Source: Vibrio sp. J1-1 (lineage in GTDB: Bacteria; Pseudomonadota; Gammaproteobacteria; Enterobacterales; Vibrionaceae). Taken from it: a stretch of 64,000 nucleotides of DNA. The position numbers and the translations under genes were made by a program. The notes beneath the pieces were generated by a model. The model had not been told where the DNA came from and did not search any database. It saw only the letters and a list, made by a program, of their open reading frames with translations. Below, piece by piece: positions 1-9,681 of the stretch. Within the stretch, counting starts at the first letter, position 1, and each line of letters starts with the position of its first letter. The stretch is from assembly GCF_021728395.1 (NCBI RefSeq), contig NZ_JAKKCM010000006.1:62001-126000 (forward strand), read 5' to 3'.

Positions 1-1529
1 TCACGAACCGCTTCTAGCTCTTCACGAATCACTTCCATCAAACGCTCAGTGCTTGCAAGAATGTGCATTAGCTCAGCGATTTCGTCTAGAAGCTCTTTGT
101 ATTCAGCCAGAATTTTCTCGTGCTCAAGACCTGTCAGTTTGTGTAGACGTAGGTCTAGGATTGCTTGCGCTTGTTGTTCTGTCAGGAAGTACTGGCCGTC
201 TCGGATACCGTATTGCGGCTCTAGCCACTCTGGACGAGCTGCGTCAGTACCGGCACGTTCAAGCATTGCAGCAACGTTGCCAAGATCCCAACCACGGGCG
301 ATAAGCCCTGCTTTCGCTTCTGCTGGCGTTGGCGCTTTACGAATTAGGTCGATGATTTCATCGATATTTGCTAGTGCAAGAGCCAAACCTTCTAGGATGT
401 GTGCACGTTCACGAGCTTTACGTAATTCGAAAATAGTACGACGAGTAACCACTTCACGACGGTGATCCACAAAGCACTTCAACATATCTTTCAGGTTGAA
501 TAGCTGTGGCTGACCGTTGTTCAGTGCCACCATGTTGATACCGAAAGTCGTTTGTAGCTGAGTCTGAGAGTAAAGGTTGTTAAGAACCACTTCACCGACA
601 GCATCACGCTTACATTCAATAACGATACGCATACCATCTTTGTCAGATTCATCACGTAGCGCACTGATGCCTTCTACTTTCTTATCTTTAACCAGCTCAG
701 CAATCTTCTCGATCAAACGAGCTTTGTTTACTTGATAAGGAATTTCAGTAACGACGATGGTTTCTCTGCCGTTTTTCTCTGTTTCGATGTCCGCTTTTGA
801 GCGCATGTAGATCTTACCGCGACCCGTTTTGTACGCGTCTACAATGCCTTTACGGCCACTGATAAGTGCTGCCGTCGGGAAATCTGGACCAGGGATGTAA
901 TCCATTAGTTCATCAATAGTGATCGCTTCATTATTGATGTATGCAAGGCAGCCATCGATCACTTCGCCAAGGTTATGTGGCGGGATGTTGGTCGCCATAC
1001 CTACCGCGATACCAGAAGCACCGTTAACCAGTAGGTTTGGAATTTTTGTTGGAAGAACCGCTGGAATCTGCTCCGTACCATCGTAGTTAGGTACGTAGTC
1101 TACGGTTTCTTTATCTAGGTCAGCCAGAAGCTCGTGGGCAATTTTAGCCATACGTACTTCGGTATAACGCATTGCCGCAGCAGAATCGCCATCGATTGAG
1201 CCAAAGTTACCTTGACCATCGACCAGCATATAACGAAGTGAGAACGGCTGAGCCATACGTACGATTGTGTCGTACACAGCACTATCACCATGAGGGTGAT
1301 ATTTACCGATTACGTCGCCGACAACACGGGCTGATTTTTTATATGGTTTGTTCCAATCGTTGCCTAGTACGTTCATCGCGAATAAAACGCGACGGTGTAC
1401 TGGTTTTAGACCATCACGCACATCTGGAAGAGCACGACCCACGATTACTGACATCGCGTAGTCTAGATATGAACCTCTAAGCTCGTCTTCAATGTTTACG
1501 GGCGTGATCTCTTTAGCTAAATCGCTCAT
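1..1529 (-). CDS. gyrA: DNA gyrase subunit A, N-terminal part (runs off the window)
   Basis: GyrA is the breakage-reunion subunit of DNA gyrase, which introduces negative supercoils using ATP hydrolysed by GyrB. About 509 codons from the ATG at 1529 are present; the C-terminal part lies outside the left edge. The protein opens [20 protein letters not shown]. The helix that sets quinolone sensitivity reads [10 protein letters not shown], with Ser83 and Asp87, and the active-site region RYTEVRM carries the catalytic tyrosine near residue 122. Ser83/Asp87 is the quinolone-susceptible state in this family. The gene is divergent from ubiG, as in Escherichia coli. Identity is certain from length, motifs and neighbourhood. 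Confidence 0.98.
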   Translation of the reverse strand, partial: MSDLAKEITPVNIEDELRGSYLDYAMSVIVGRALPDVRDGLKPVHRRVLFAMNVLGNDWNKPYKKSARVVGDVIGKYHPHGDSAVYDTIVRMAQPFSLRYMLVDGQGNFGSIDGDSAAAMRYTEVRMAKIAHELLADLDKETVDYVPNYDGTEQIPAVLPTKIPNLLVNGASGIAVGMATNIPPHNLGEVIDGCLAYINNEAITIDELMDYIPGPDFPTAALISGRKGIVDAYKTGRGKIYMRSKADIETEKNGRETIVVTEIPYQVNKARLIEKIAELVKDKKVEGISALRDESDKDGMRIVIECKRDAVGEVVLNNLYSQTQLQTTFGINMVALNNGQPQLFNLKDMLKCFVDHRREVVTRRTIFELRKARERAHILEGLALALANIDEIIDLIRKAPTPAEAKAGLIARGWDLGNVAAMLERAGTDAARPEWLEPQYGIRDGQYFLTEQQAQAILDLRLHKLTGLEHEKILAEYKELLDEIAELMHILASTERLMEVIREELEAVR

Positions 1530-1895
1530 GGAGCCATTATCCCTCTATTATCTGATCGTAATTACGATACGTGTAAGGCGAAAAATATAACACACATTTC
1601 ATCACTTCGGCATCCCTTTCCCTCTCCTTTTATCAGGTTGTGAGCTTTGTTGAGATTCAAATGTCGAGAATTTGCACACTCATCTGATATCTTTCTGATA
1701 ACTGGTTATATTTCAGTCAATATTATGCAAAATGAGATTTATGGTAGGCAAAACGAGGATTTATCAGTTTAATACTAATAGACCCTAACGACTTCAAGAT
1801 ACGGGACTTAAAGCATCTCGAGGTTGTTTGGGTATAAAACGTTGGAGTATACTGGCGCTCTCTAAAGGACTCAGATTGAATGCAGTACAACCATT
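1530..1895. promoter_or_regulatory. gyrA-ubiG divergent intergenic region
   Basis: This 366-base gap between the two divergent starts should hold both promoters. For ubiG a plausible sigma-70 promoter is TTGTTT at 1824-1829 and TATACT at 1848-1853, an 18-base spacer, about 45 bases before the start. I see no confident gyrA promoter, repeat or RNA gene here. Confidence 0.4.
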
Positions 1896-2603
1896 ATGAC
1901 TAAAGCACAAAACGTCGACCCTAGTGAAATTAAGAAATTCGAGGACATGGCTTCTCGCTGGTGGGATTTAGAGGGTGAATTCAAACCACTTCACCAAATC
2001 AACCCACTTCGTTTGAACTATGTACTCGACAAAGCAGATGGTTTGTTTGGCAAGCGCACACTCGATGTCGGTTGTGGTGGTGGTATTCTTGCAGAGAGCA
2101 TGGCAAAAGAAGGCGCGATCGTAACTGGGCTAGATATGGGGAAAGAGCCGCTAGAAGTCGCGCGCCTGCATGCTCTGGAGACGGGCACAAAGCTGACCTA
2201 TATCCAAAGTACTATCGAAGACCATGCAGCAGAAAATGCCGAGACTTACGATGTCGTCACTTGTATGGAAATGCTGGAACATGTACCCGATCCTCTTTCT
2301 GTTATTCGTTCTTGCGCGGCACTGGTGAAACCAGGTGGTCATGTGTTCTTTTCAACCTTGAACCGCAATATCAAATCGTACTTGTTTGCCATCGTTGGCG
2401 CAGAGAAGTTACTTAAGATTGTTCCGGAAGGCACTCACGACCATGAGAAGTTCATCAAACCAGCAGAAATGATGAAGATGATTGACCAAACCGAACTGAC
2501 TGAATTAGGTATCACAGGTTTGCATTACAACCCACTTAACGACAGCTATAAGCTCGGTCGTAATGTGGATGTAAACTATATCGTTCATACTAAAAAATAC
2601 TGA
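1896..2603 (+). CDS. ubiG: Ubiquinone biosynthesis O-methyltransferase UbiG
   Basis: UbiG carries out both SAM-dependent O-methylation steps of ubiquinone (coenzyme Q8) synthesis. The 235-residue product has the class I methyltransferase glycine-rich motif [12 protein letters not shown] near residues 56-67, then the acidic post-motif region and MLEHVPDP. The N-terminal [19 protein letters not shown] stretch is typical of UbiG. The length matches the family. The ATG at 1896 was chosen; no strong ribosome-binding site precedes it. It is monocistronic, closed by the hairpin at 2661. The gyrA-ubiG pairing matches the enterobacterial arrangement. Confidence 0.96.
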   Translation: MTKAQNVDPSEIKKFEDMASRWWDLEGEFKPLHQINPLRLNYVLDKADGLFGKRTLDVGCGGGILAESMAKEGAIVTGLDMGKEPLEVARLHALETGTKLTYIQSTIEDHAAENAETYDVVTCMEMLEHVPDPLSVIRSCAALVKPGGHVFFSTLNRNIKSYLFAIVGAEKLLKIVPEGTHDHEKFIKPAEMMKMIDQTELTELGITGLHYNPLNDSYKLGRNVDVNYIVHTKKY

Positions 2604-2660
2604 ACGCCATAACGCTAAAAAACCTAGCTCTTGTTGACCATTCAGTTAAGAAAACAACCT

Positions 2661-2690
2661 AAAGCGGTAGCACAAAGTTACCGCTTTTGT
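2661..2690 (+). terminator. Rho-independent terminator after ubiG
   Basis: AAAGCGGTA at 2661-2669 pairs with TACCGCTTT at 2679-2687 around a 9-base loop. The T tract is short, so strength is uncertain. Confidence 0.65.
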
Positions 2691-2881
2691 GCGTAAGAAT
2701 TGTGCTGTAGATAGCATTTTGACCAACCTAATTTTCGCAAATAAAAATGTCCAAAGATCAAGAAAAATATTTTTCCGTGCGGTTATTTCTAAACCGATCT
2801 CAGAACTGTGTTTTTACCTATTCAAGTCCGCTCTTTTCTCATCGGTTAGTATTCACTTACTGATTTTTTTCATTTGAGTAG

Positions 2882-2890
2882 TTATCCACA
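2882..2890 (+). promoter_or_regulatory. Consensus DnaA box upstream of nrdA
   Basis: TTATCCACA is a perfect high-affinity DnaA 9-mer. It lies about 210 bases before nrdA and about 70 bases upstream of the NrdR boxes. In E. coli the nrdAB promoter is also controlled by DnaA, so this is a likely functional site. No second box was seen in the gap. Nothing else is seen between the ubiG terminator and this site apart from AT-rich sequence. Confidence 0.6.
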
Positions 2891-2959
2891 AGTCATCCCA
2901 AACATGTACCTTGATCAATCCGAGCAATAGCACTATCTTGTAACCCGCAAACAAATGAA

Positions 2960-2996
2960 CCCCTATATATTGTGTTTAAGCTACAATATATAGATA
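2960..2996 (+). promoter_or_regulatory. Tandem NrdR boxes in the nrdAB promoter
   Basis: Two copies of the NrdR core are present: CTATATATTG at 2963-2972 and CAATATATAG at 2984-2993. They are 21 bases apart start to start, that is two helical turns, which is the characteristic spacing for the zinc-finger/ATP-cone repressor NrdR. This predicts that the ribonucleotide reductase operon is repressed when dATP is high. The sites sit about 100 bases before the nrdA start, overlapping the likely promoter. Confidence 0.85.
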
Positions 2997-3092
2997 GACT
3001 TTGATCACAAAGCCACCGCAAGACTCGAAAGCTTTGCATATAAATAGACAAAAACACGGCTTTTATCAGTTTTCTTAGGGAAATAAAGCAGA

Positions 3093-5375
3093 ATGAACCA
3101 ACAACTTACCGTCACCAAGCGTGATGGCCGTAAAGAAATTATCGATCTGGATAAAATCCACCGCGTTATTACTTGGGCTGCAGAAGGTCTGAACAACGTT
3201 TCTGTCTCTCAAGTAGAGTTACGAGCTCACATCCAGTTTTATGATGGTATTACAACGTCAGATATACACGAGACTATCATCAAATCTGCGGCCGACCTTA
3301 TCTCAGAAGAGACACCGGATTACCAGTACTTGGCGGCTCGTCTAGCCGTATTCCATCTACGTAAAAAAGCTTATGGCCAATATGAGCCACCGAAGCTTTA
3401 CGATCACGTAGCTCGACTCGTTGATATGGGTAAGTACGACGGACACCTGTTAGAAGATTACACAAAAGCAGAGCTAGACGAACTTGATTCGTACATTGAC
3501 CACAAACGTGACCTGAACTTCTCTTACGCTGCAGTAAAACAGCTGGAAGGTAAGTACTTCGTACAGAACCGTGTATCGGGCCAAATCTACGAAAGTGCCC
3601 AGTTCTTATACATTCTTGTGGCTGCGTGTCTGTTCGCTAAGTATCCGAAACAAACACGTCTTGATTACATCAAACGTTTCTACGATGCGACGTCAACATT
3701 CAAGATCTCTCTGCCTACGCCGATTATGTCAGGTGTACGTACGCCTACCCGTCAGTTCAGCTCATGTGTACTGATCGAGTGTGGTGACAGCCTAGACTCT
3801 ATCAACGCAACGGCAAGCTCTATTGTTCGTTACGTTTCTCAACGTGCGGGTATCGGTATCAACGCAGGACGTATCCGTGCTCTGGGTTCTGAGATCCGTG
3901 GCGGTGAGGCGTTCCACACGGGCTGTATTCCTTTCTACAAATACTTCCAAACCGCTGTGAAATGTTGTTCACAAGGCGGTGTACGTGGCGGTGCAGCCAC
4001 TGTGTTCTACCCAATGTGGCATGGTGAAGCACGTTCACTATTGGTTCTTAAGAACAACCGAGGTGTTGAAGAAAACCGTGTTCGTCACATGGACTACGGC
4101 GTGCAGCTCAACAAGCTGATGTACCAGCGTCTGGTTGAAGGTGGTAACATCACGCTATTCTCACCATCAGACGTACCAGGTCTATATGACTCATTCTTCG
4201 AAAACCAAGAAGAATTCGAGCGTCTGTACGTTAAATACGAGAACGATCCTTCAGTTAAGAAGGAAACCGTGAAAGCGATCGAGATGTTCACTCTGCTAAT
4301 GCAAGAGCGCGCATCTACAGGTCGTATCTACATCCAGAACGTGGACCACTGTAACACTCACAGCCCATTTGATTCTGAAGTAGCGCCAGTTCGTCAGTCT
4401 AACCTGTGTTTGGAAATCGCACTTCCAACCAAACCACTGACCAACGTAGAAGATGATTCAGGTGAGATCGCACTATGTACTCTGTCTGCGTTTAACTTAG
4501 GTTCCATTAAGTCTCTGGATGATTTCGAAGAGCTGTCTGATCTGGTTGTGCGTGCTCTTGATGCCCTATTGGATTACCAGGATTACCCGCTTCCGGCGGC
4601 ATACAAGTCGACAATGAACCGTCGCACTTTGGGTGTAGGTGTCATCAACTTTGCTTACTACCTAGCGAAGAACGGCGTGAAATACTCAGATGGCAGCGCA
4701 AACGGCCTGACTCACCGTACGTTTGAAGCGATGCAGTACTACCTATTAAAAGCATCAGTAGCGCTGGCGAAAGAGCAAGGTAAATGTCCTTCGTTCGACG
4801 AAACAAACTACGCGAAAGGTCTCCTGCCAATCGATACGTACAAGAAGGATATCGACCTGATTTGTGACGAAGAGCTACACTACGATTGGGATAGCCTGCG
4901 TACAGAAATCATGGAACACGGTCTACGTAACTCAACGCTGACTGCGCTGATGCCTTCTGAGACATCTTCTCAGATTTCTAACGCGACAAACGGTATTGAG
5001 CCGCCTCGTGGTTTCGTATCTGTAAAAGCGTCGAAAGACGGTATCCTGAAGCAAGTTGTGCCAGAATTTACTGAGCTAAAAGATAACTACGAACTGCTTT
5101 GGAACATTGGTTCTAACGATGGTTACCTTCACCTTGTCGGTATCATGCAAAAGTTTGTTGACCAAGCTATCTCTGCGAATACCAACTATGACCCATCACG
5201 CTACGAAACTGGTAAGGTTCCTATGAAGAAACTTCTTCAAGACCTACTTACGGCGTACAAGTTTGGTGTGAAGACGCTTTACTACCATAACACTCGTGAT
5301 GGCGCTAAGGATGAACAGAAAGACGCAGTTCAACCTGAAGAAGAAGATTGTGCAGGCGGCGGTTGTAAGATTTAA
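3093..5375 (+). CDS. nrdA: Class Ia ribonucleoside-diphosphate reductase, alpha subunit NrdA
   Basis: NrdA is the catalytic subunit of aerobic ribonucleotide reductase, reducing NDPs to dNDPs together with NrdB. The 760-residue protein starts with one ATP-cone (about residues 5-95), the allosteric activity domain. The catalytic barrel contains SNLCLEIALP (the Asn, Cys and Glu of the active site), CTLSAFNLGS, and LYYHNTRDG with the paired tyrosines of the radical path. The tail CAGGGCKI at 753-760 holds the two cysteines that shuttle electrons from thioredoxin or glutaredoxin. Length and motifs match E. coli NrdA (761 residues). The ATG at 3093 was taken as the start, although the upstream purine stretch is only a moderate ribosome-binding site. 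It is the first gene of nrdA-nrdB-yfaE and lies behind NrdR boxes. Confidence 0.98.
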   Translation: MNQQLTVTKRDGRKEIIDLDKIHRVITWAAEGLNNVSVSQVELRAHIQFYDGITTSDIHETIIKSAADLISEETPDYQYLAARLAVFHLRKKAYGQYEPPKLYDHVARLVDMGKYDGHLLEDYTKAELDELDSYIDHKRDLNFSYAAVKQLEGKYFVQNRVSGQIYESAQFLYILVAACLFAKYPKQTRLDYIKRFYDATSTFKISLPTPIMSGVRTPTRQFSSCVLIECGDSLDSINATASSIVRYVSQRAGIGINAGRIRALGSEIRGGEAFHTGCIPFYKYFQTAVKCCSQGGVRGGAATVFYPMWHGEARSLLVLKNNRGVEENRVRHMDYGVQLNKLMYQRLVEGGNITLFSPSDVPGLYDSFFENQEEFERLYVKYENDPSVKKETVKAIEMFTLLMQERASTGRIYIQNVDHCNTHSPFDSEVAPVRQSNLCLEIALPTKPLTNVEDDSGEIALCTLSAFNLGSIKSLDDFEELSDLVVRALDALLDYQDYPLPAAYKSTMNRRTLGVGVINFAYYLAKNGVKYSDGSANGLTHRTFEAMQYYLLKASVALAKEQGKCPSFDETNYAKGLLPIDTYKKDIDLICDEELHYDWDSLRTEIMEHGLRNSTLTALMPSETSSQISNATNGIEPPRGFVSVKASKDGILKQVVPEFTELKDNYELLWNIGSNDGYLHLVGIMQKFVDQAISANTNYDPSRYETGKVPMKKLLQDLLTAYKFGVKTLYYHNTRDGAKDEQKDAVQPEEEDCAGGGCKI

Positions 5376-5426
5376 TCTTTACCACCCACGCAATCCGCAG
5401 TAACTGAATTAGTAACAGAATATCGA

Positions 5427-5450
5427 AAACCTCCCCTACGCGGGAGGTTT
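5427..5450 (+). other. Intercistronic hairpin between nrdA and nrdB
   Basis: AAACCTCCC (5427-5435) and GGGAGGTTT (5442-5450) form a 9-bp stem with the loop CTACGC. The sequence after it is AAAAGGAATT, not a T run, so it is unlikely to terminate strongly. It lies 18 bases before the nrdB start and its 3' side is rich in Shine-Dalgarno-like purines, so it could affect message stability or nrdB translation. Confidence 0.6.
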
Positions 5451-5468
5451 AAAAGGAATTGAGGCATT

Positions 5469-6602
5469 ATGGCTTACAGTACTTTTAACCAGAAAAAAAA
5501 CGACCAACTAAAAGAACCAATGTTCTTGGGTCAATCAGTAAACGTTGCTCGTTATGACCAACAAAAATTCGAAATTTTCGAAAAACTGATCGAAAAGCAG
5601 CTTTCTTTCTTCTGGCGTCCAGAAGAAGTTGACGTGTCTAGCGACCGTATCGACTACAACAAGTTGCCAGATCACGAGAAGCATATCTTCATTTCTAACC
5701 TGAAGTACCAAACGCTTCTCGATTCAATCCAAGGCCGTAGCCCGAACGTTGCGCTGCTTCCTCTTGTTTCTCTGCCTGAACTAGAAACATGGATTGAGAC
5801 TTGGTCTTTCTCTGAAACGATTCACTCTCGTTCGTACACGCACATTATTCGTAATATCGTGAACGATCCGGCTGTCGTATTTGATGATATCGTTGAGAAC
5901 GAACACATCCTAAAGCGTGCAAAAGACATCTCGCACTATTACGACGACCTGATTCAAGCGACCAATGATTACCATCGCTACGGTGAAGGTGAGCATGTCC
6001 TTAACGGTGAAACGGTTAAGGTAAGTCTGTACGACCTTAAGAAGAAACTGTACATCTGTCTGATGTCTGTGAACGCTCTAGAAGCGATTCGTTTCTACGT
6101 AAGTTTCGCATGTTCATTCGCTTTCGCAGAACGCGAGCTAATGGAAGGTAACGCGAAAATTATCAAACTGATCGCACGTGATGAAGCGCTTCACCTAAAC
6201 GGCACTCAGCACATGATCAACCTGCTGCGTAACGGTCAGGATGATTTCACTTTCATGCAAATCGCAGAAGAAGCAAAACAAGAGTGTTTTGATCTCTTCA
6301 AAAAAGCGGCAGAGCAAGAGAAAGAGTGGGCTGAATATCTGTTTAAAGATGGTTCAATGATCGGTCTGAACAAAGACATTCTGAGCCAGTACGTTGAGTA
6401 CATCACCAACATCCGTATGCAAGCGGTAGGTCTACCAGTGGCTTACCCTGAAGCAACAAGCAACCCTATTCCATGGATTAATGCTTGGTTGTCTTCTGAT
6501 AACGTTCAAGTTGCCCCTCAAGAAGCAGAGATTTCATCTTACTTAGTTGGTCAAATTGACAACGAAATAAGCGCGGACGACTTTGAAGGATTTGAGCTGT
6601 AA
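5469..6602 (+). CDS. nrdB: Class Ia ribonucleoside-diphosphate reductase, beta subunit NrdB
   Basis: NrdB carries the diferric-tyrosyl radical used by NrdA. The 377-residue protein shows the iron and radical motif [17 protein letters not shown], with Glu116, His119 and the radical Tyr123, and Asp85 in QTLLDS. Further iron ligands lie in [10 protein letters not shown] and [11 protein letters not shown]. Each is offset by one from E. coli numbering. The C-terminal tail DDFEGFEL is the peptide that docks into NrdA. It follows nrdA with a 93-base gap holding a hairpin, and its TAA overlaps the ATG of the ferredoxin gene. Confidence 0.98.
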   Translation: MAYSTFNQKKNDQLKEPMFLGQSVNVARYDQQKFEIFEKLIEKQLSFFWRPEEVDVSSDRIDYNKLPDHEKHIFISNLKYQTLLDSIQGRSPNVALLPLVSLPELETWIETWSFSETIHSRSYTHIIRNIVNDPAVVFDDIVENEHILKRAKDISHYYDDLIQATNDYHRYGEGEHVLNGETVKVSLYDLKKKLYICLMSVNALEAIRFYVSFACSFAFAERELMEGNAKIIKLIARDEALHLNGTQHMINLLRNGQDDFTFMQIAEEAKQECFDLFKKAAEQEKEWAEYLFKDGSMIGLNKDILSQYVEYITNIRMQAVGLPVAYPEATSNPIPWINAWLSSDNVQVAPQEAEISSYLVGQIDNEISADDFEGFEL

Positions 6603-6883
6603 TGCCAACAATCAAAATCAACAAACTTATCAGCATTGAATCTAACCCTTCCAATACTATTTTGGAGACGATGGAACAGTCAGGCTTATTACCAGAATAT
6701 AACTGCCGTGACGGACACTGCGGTGCCTGTCGTTGTAAGTTAGAGTCTGGTGAAGTTGAGTACGTTGGTTTTGCAATGGCTTACACCCAAGGCGAAGAAA
6801 TTTTGCCTTGTATCTGTAAAGCAAAATCCAATGTTTCACTCAGTGGCGTTAACTACACGATGAAAGAAAAACAACGCGCCTAA
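6602..6883 (+). CDS. yfaE: YfaE-like 2Fe-2S ferredoxin (diferric-tyrosyl cofactor maintenance)
   Basis: This 93-residue ferredoxin of plant type supplies electrons for assembling and repairing the NrdB iron-radical cofactor, the role known for E. coli YfaE. The cluster ligands are visible as CRDGHCGACRC plus the distal cysteine in LPCICK. The start codon overlaps the nrdB stop (TAATG), so translation is probably coupled. It is the last gene of the operon and is followed by a strong terminator. Length and context both match YfaE. Confidence 0.94.
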   Translation: MPTIKINKLISIESNPSNTILETMEQSGLLPEYNCRDGHCGACRCKLESGEVEYVGFAMAYTQGEEILPCICKAKSNVSLSGVNYTMKEKQRA

Positions 6884-6909
6884 CGACAACTGAGAAGCAT
6901 CGAACATAA

Positions 6910-6940
6910 AAAAGCCAAGGCAACCACCTTGGCTTTTGTT
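6910..6940 (+). terminator. Terminator after nrdAB-yfaE, possibly bidirectional
   Basis: AAAAGCCAAGG (6910-6920) pairs with CCTTGGCTTTT (6927-6937) around a 6-base loop, with T-rich sequence on both sides. It lies between convergent genes and can serve both. Confidence 0.85.
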
Positions 6941-6966
6941 TATTTAAATATCGGCGTACTGGCTCT

Positions 6967-8199
6967 CTAAATTACACTGGCTGGAATGTGCATCTCTTTT
7001 ACTTTCTCTAAGAACGCATAGTGGGCAAACATCGGCTTACCTTCCAGATAACGGCGCAGTAGATCGAGCGCGGCAGTACTGATGACTTTTACTTTATCAT
7101 CACGCTGATATTTTCTGGACAGCTTATAGACAACTCCCCATTCACCTTCAGCTGTCGACAGCGCGACAGAGAACACATCATCATCGGCTTTGCCTGTGAC
7201 TAACGACAAATCCGTTTGACACTTTTCGCGAGTGACACCCGACAGTGCAAATGTTGCAGCTAGTGGGTCACCTTCGTCTTTGATACCTTGATTGCTACCC
7301 GATAAAACCCAGCTGTGGCCAAGCTGCTTTTCTGCGTTTTCATCACTGTTTAGCCAGTAACTCAAATACCCTGCACTGCTATTTTCAGAGACTGAAAGCG
7401 TTAACGCTTTTTCCTCTAACAGTTGGCCCACATGCTCTATCATAGGCAGGTCAATACTGACGGTATTGGTTTCCAGGTGTTGATTAACTAGCTGCAATAA
7501 CTTCAATCGCTGCTCTAACTGATCGGTCGGCCCAAACAGTTTTACTTCAATGAAAGGTAAATAAGAACGATAACCAAGCTCATACCCTTGGGGTAACTTT
7601 ATCGGATCCAACTTATCTGAGATGCCCGACTCTGACAGACCGAAAGTATAAATACGACTACATGAAGAGCCTTTTACATCCGGGAAGGAGCGCTTCAGAT
7701 CTGGGAGAATCTGCGTTTCTGCCATCAGTTTAAATTCGCTGGGTACGCCAGGCGTAAAATAGAAAACTGCATCGTTAATCAGCATCTTAAAACCACAGGC
7801 AGTACCAATTGGGTTGTCGAGTATTTGAGCCGTTTCAGGTAGCATAGCTTGTTTTAAATTACTATCTGGCATCGGTTTGCCACGTCGTGCATACATGCTC
7901 TCTAGCTGTTCGAGCCATTCCTTAAACAGCACCAACTTACAATCAGCCGCTTTTGCTGCTGCCGAGGCACTCAAGTCATCGGTCGTTGGACCTAAACCAC
8001 CATTAACGATAACAACGTCATTGTTGAAACTCAGCATTAAAAACTCTTCAATCAAGATCGATTGCTTATCACCAACTGTAGAGCGTTTAGTTAAGCCAAA
8101 TCCTTGCTGATAAAACAAACTAGACATCCAAGCCGCATTTGTATCAACTATATCCCCATGAAGGACTTCTTCACCGGTACTAAGCATTGCAATTTTCAC
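6967..8199 (-). CDS. CinA-family protein (YfaY-like, molybdopterin-binding-type domain)
   Basis: This 410-residue protein resembles the CinA/YfaY group. The N-terminal half (about residues 1-170) is a MoCF-binding-type fold, with STGEEVLHGDIVDTNAAWM and GGLGPTTDDLSA. CinA proteins of this build can have NMN deamidase or ADP-ribose pyrophosphatase activity. The C-terminal region (about 240-410) is related to the PncC amidohydrolase but has diverged, reading SENSSAGYLSYWL where a catalytic serine/lysine motif would lie, so activity is uncertain. The start is GTG at 8199, with GAGGAG upstream. The same family lies near nrdAB in E. coli. It is convergent with yfaE. Confidence 0.85.
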   Translation of the reverse strand: MKIAMLSTGEEVLHGDIVDTNAAWMSSLFYQQGFGLTKRSTVGDKQSILIEEFLMLSFNNDVVIVNGGLGPTTDDLSASAAAKAADCKLVLFKEWLEQLESMYARRGKPMPDSNLKQAMLPETAQILDNPIGTACGFKMLINDAVFYFTPGVPSEFKLMAETQILPDLKRSFPDVKGSSCSRIYTFGLSESGISDKLDPIKLPQGYELGYRSYLPFIEVKLFGPTDQLEQRLKLLQLVNQHLETNTVSIDLPMIEHVGQLLEEKALTLSVSENSSAGYLSYWLNSDENAEKQLGHSWVLSGSNQGIKDEGDPLAATFALSGVTREKCQTDLSLVTGKADDDVFSVALSTAEGEWGVVYKLSRKYQRDDKVKVISTAALDLLRRYLEGKPMFAHYAFLEKVKEMHIPASVI

Positions 8200-8552
8200 A
8201 ACTGACTCCTCAGCATGAGTACCATTTTAATTTTGTATGCTGTACTCATATCATGTTCTATTTATTGAATTAGTTTTAAGTGCACTGGTGTTAACTATAC
8301 ACAAATCCGCTTGAAATGCATGGTTCAAACCGGGCAACCGGAGCAAAAGAAACCACAACGACAGAGCTTGAGGGTTGCGAAAATGTGCACAAGTTGCAGC
8401 TCGAACCGCTTAGATACTGCAAACCAATCATGTCACGTACAAGCTCGAGTAATGAAATCATTTTGATATAAATTAAGCACAAGTATTTCAATGGATTTTT
8501 TTTTAATGGATAATTTGAATCAGATCATCAAATTAATTACTCGGAGACCTTT
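8200..8552. other. Intergenic region between the CinA-like and DUF3943 genes
   Basis: These 353 bases separate two divergent starts. I see AT-rich sequence near 8500-8540 that could be the promoter of the downstream gene. I see no clear terminator, repeat or RNA gene. Short frames on either strand lack ribosome-binding sites. Confidence 0.4.
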
Positions 8553-9470
8553 GTGTCAAAATTATCCATATTCAAGAAGACGCTAGCAGGGCTCGGCTTT
8601 GTAACAACAAGCATTGCAAACGCAAGCCAATACGATATGGCCAGGCATTCTGAGTTTTCCTACGCGCCTGATTGCCTTTCTGGATACTGCGCAGTGACCA
8701 ATCTATATACCTATGGAAATCAAAACCGTAGTCTTGCTTTTGAACAGAATAATGATGACGCTTTAAACCTTAATGCAGGTCTTCAACCTAAACACCTTAT
8801 CGTTCCTCAAGATAAGGATTGGGATTACCTAATGGGTCAAACGTATACCATTCTTGGCTTGAGTGTGGCGACCGTCGGTTTGATGACCTTCCTTCCTGAA
8901 AGTATCACAAAGTGGGATGAAGAAGACCGTGATATGAGTAAGCTGGGTCAAAAGTGGAAAGATAATGTCTCTGATGGCCCGGTTTGGGACCGAGATGAAC
9001 ACGCCCTCAACTATATTATGCACCCCTATTTTGGTGGTGTTTACTATACCGCGGCTCGCCATTCTGGTTATAACGAGTTTGAATCGTTCTTGTACTCCGC
9101 GACGATGTCCGCATTATTCTGGGAGTATGGTGTAGAAGCCTTCGCTGAAGTTCCTTCATGGCAGGATCTTTTCATTACGCCATTCTTTGGTGCCGTTATT
9201 GGTGAGATGATGGTCACTGCGGAGCAAGACATACTCGCAAATGGTGGCGAAGTATTAGGCTCGGAAACCGTGGGTGATATATCACTTTTCTTCCTAAACC
9301 CAGTCGGTCATGTCCACTACTGGGTCACCGACGCATGGGGTGGCAGTGCCGAACTTCAATTTAGTTCATCCCCTTGGTTTGGTAATCAGGATGTGGCTAA
9401 TTTTGCGATGAACGCAGGTGCCAGTTACGACAGCCAGTTCTATGGCATCGAATTAGAAGTGACGTTCTAG
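8553..9470 (+). CDS. DUF3943 family protein, probably envelope-located
   Basis: The 305-residue product has an N-terminal signal-like segment (KKTLAGLGFVTTSIANASQ) with probable cleavage after about residue 24. It carries the DUF3943 core: RDEHALNYIMHPYFGGVYYT, an aromatic-rich stretch with LFWEYGVEAFAEVPS, and a region of QDLFITPFFGAVIGE. Conserved Trp, Tyr and Pro residues and the final strand YGIELEVTF suggest an outer-membrane or periplasmic protein. No function is established for the family as far as I know. The start is GTG at 8553 with CGGAGA upstream. It is a single gene with its own terminator. Confidence 0.85.
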   Translation: MSKLSIFKKTLAGLGFVTTSIANASQYDMARHSEFSYAPDCLSGYCAVTNLYTYGNQNRSLAFEQNNDDALNLNAGLQPKHLIVPQDKDWDYLMGQTYTILGLSVATVGLMTFLPESITKWDEEDRDMSKLGQKWKDNVSDGPVWDRDEHALNYIMHPYFGGVYYTAARHSGYNEFESFLYSATMSALFWEYGVEAFAEVPSWQDLFITPFFGAVIGEMMVTAEQDILANGGEVLGSETVGDISLFFLNPVGHVHYWVTDAWGGSAELQFSSSPWFGNQDVANFAMNAGASYDSQFYGIELEVTF

Positions 9471-9488
9471 ACTAACGTTAACGTAAGT

Positions 9489-9511
9489 AGCAGCCAGAAG
9501 GCTGCTTTTTT
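9489..9511 (+). terminator. Rho-independent terminator after the DUF3943 gene
   Basis: AGCAGCC (9489-9495), tetraloop AGAA, GGCTGCT (9500-9506), followed by a run of T. Confidence 0.88.
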
Positions 9512-9681
9512 GTGGTTCAAACACAGTTTTAAATATTCGCGTCCAGAATTAGCCCAAAAAATTGACCTTCATCAAACATATACCCCACCTAACATCTACA
9601 CTGAATAAAAGGATTTATTCCAATAACTTAAGCGCTACGTTGGGCCGTGCCGCGTCCAAACCTTTTCCAGGAGGGGACCAT

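Noticed and set aside
49-465. 138-codon frame on the + strand
   Set aside because: It is antisense to gyrA. Its composition (Arg/Ser-rich) is that of a shadow frame.
2689-2877. 62-codon frame between ubiG and nrdA
   Set aside because: It starts inside the ubiG terminator, has no ribosome-binding site and has AT-driven composition.
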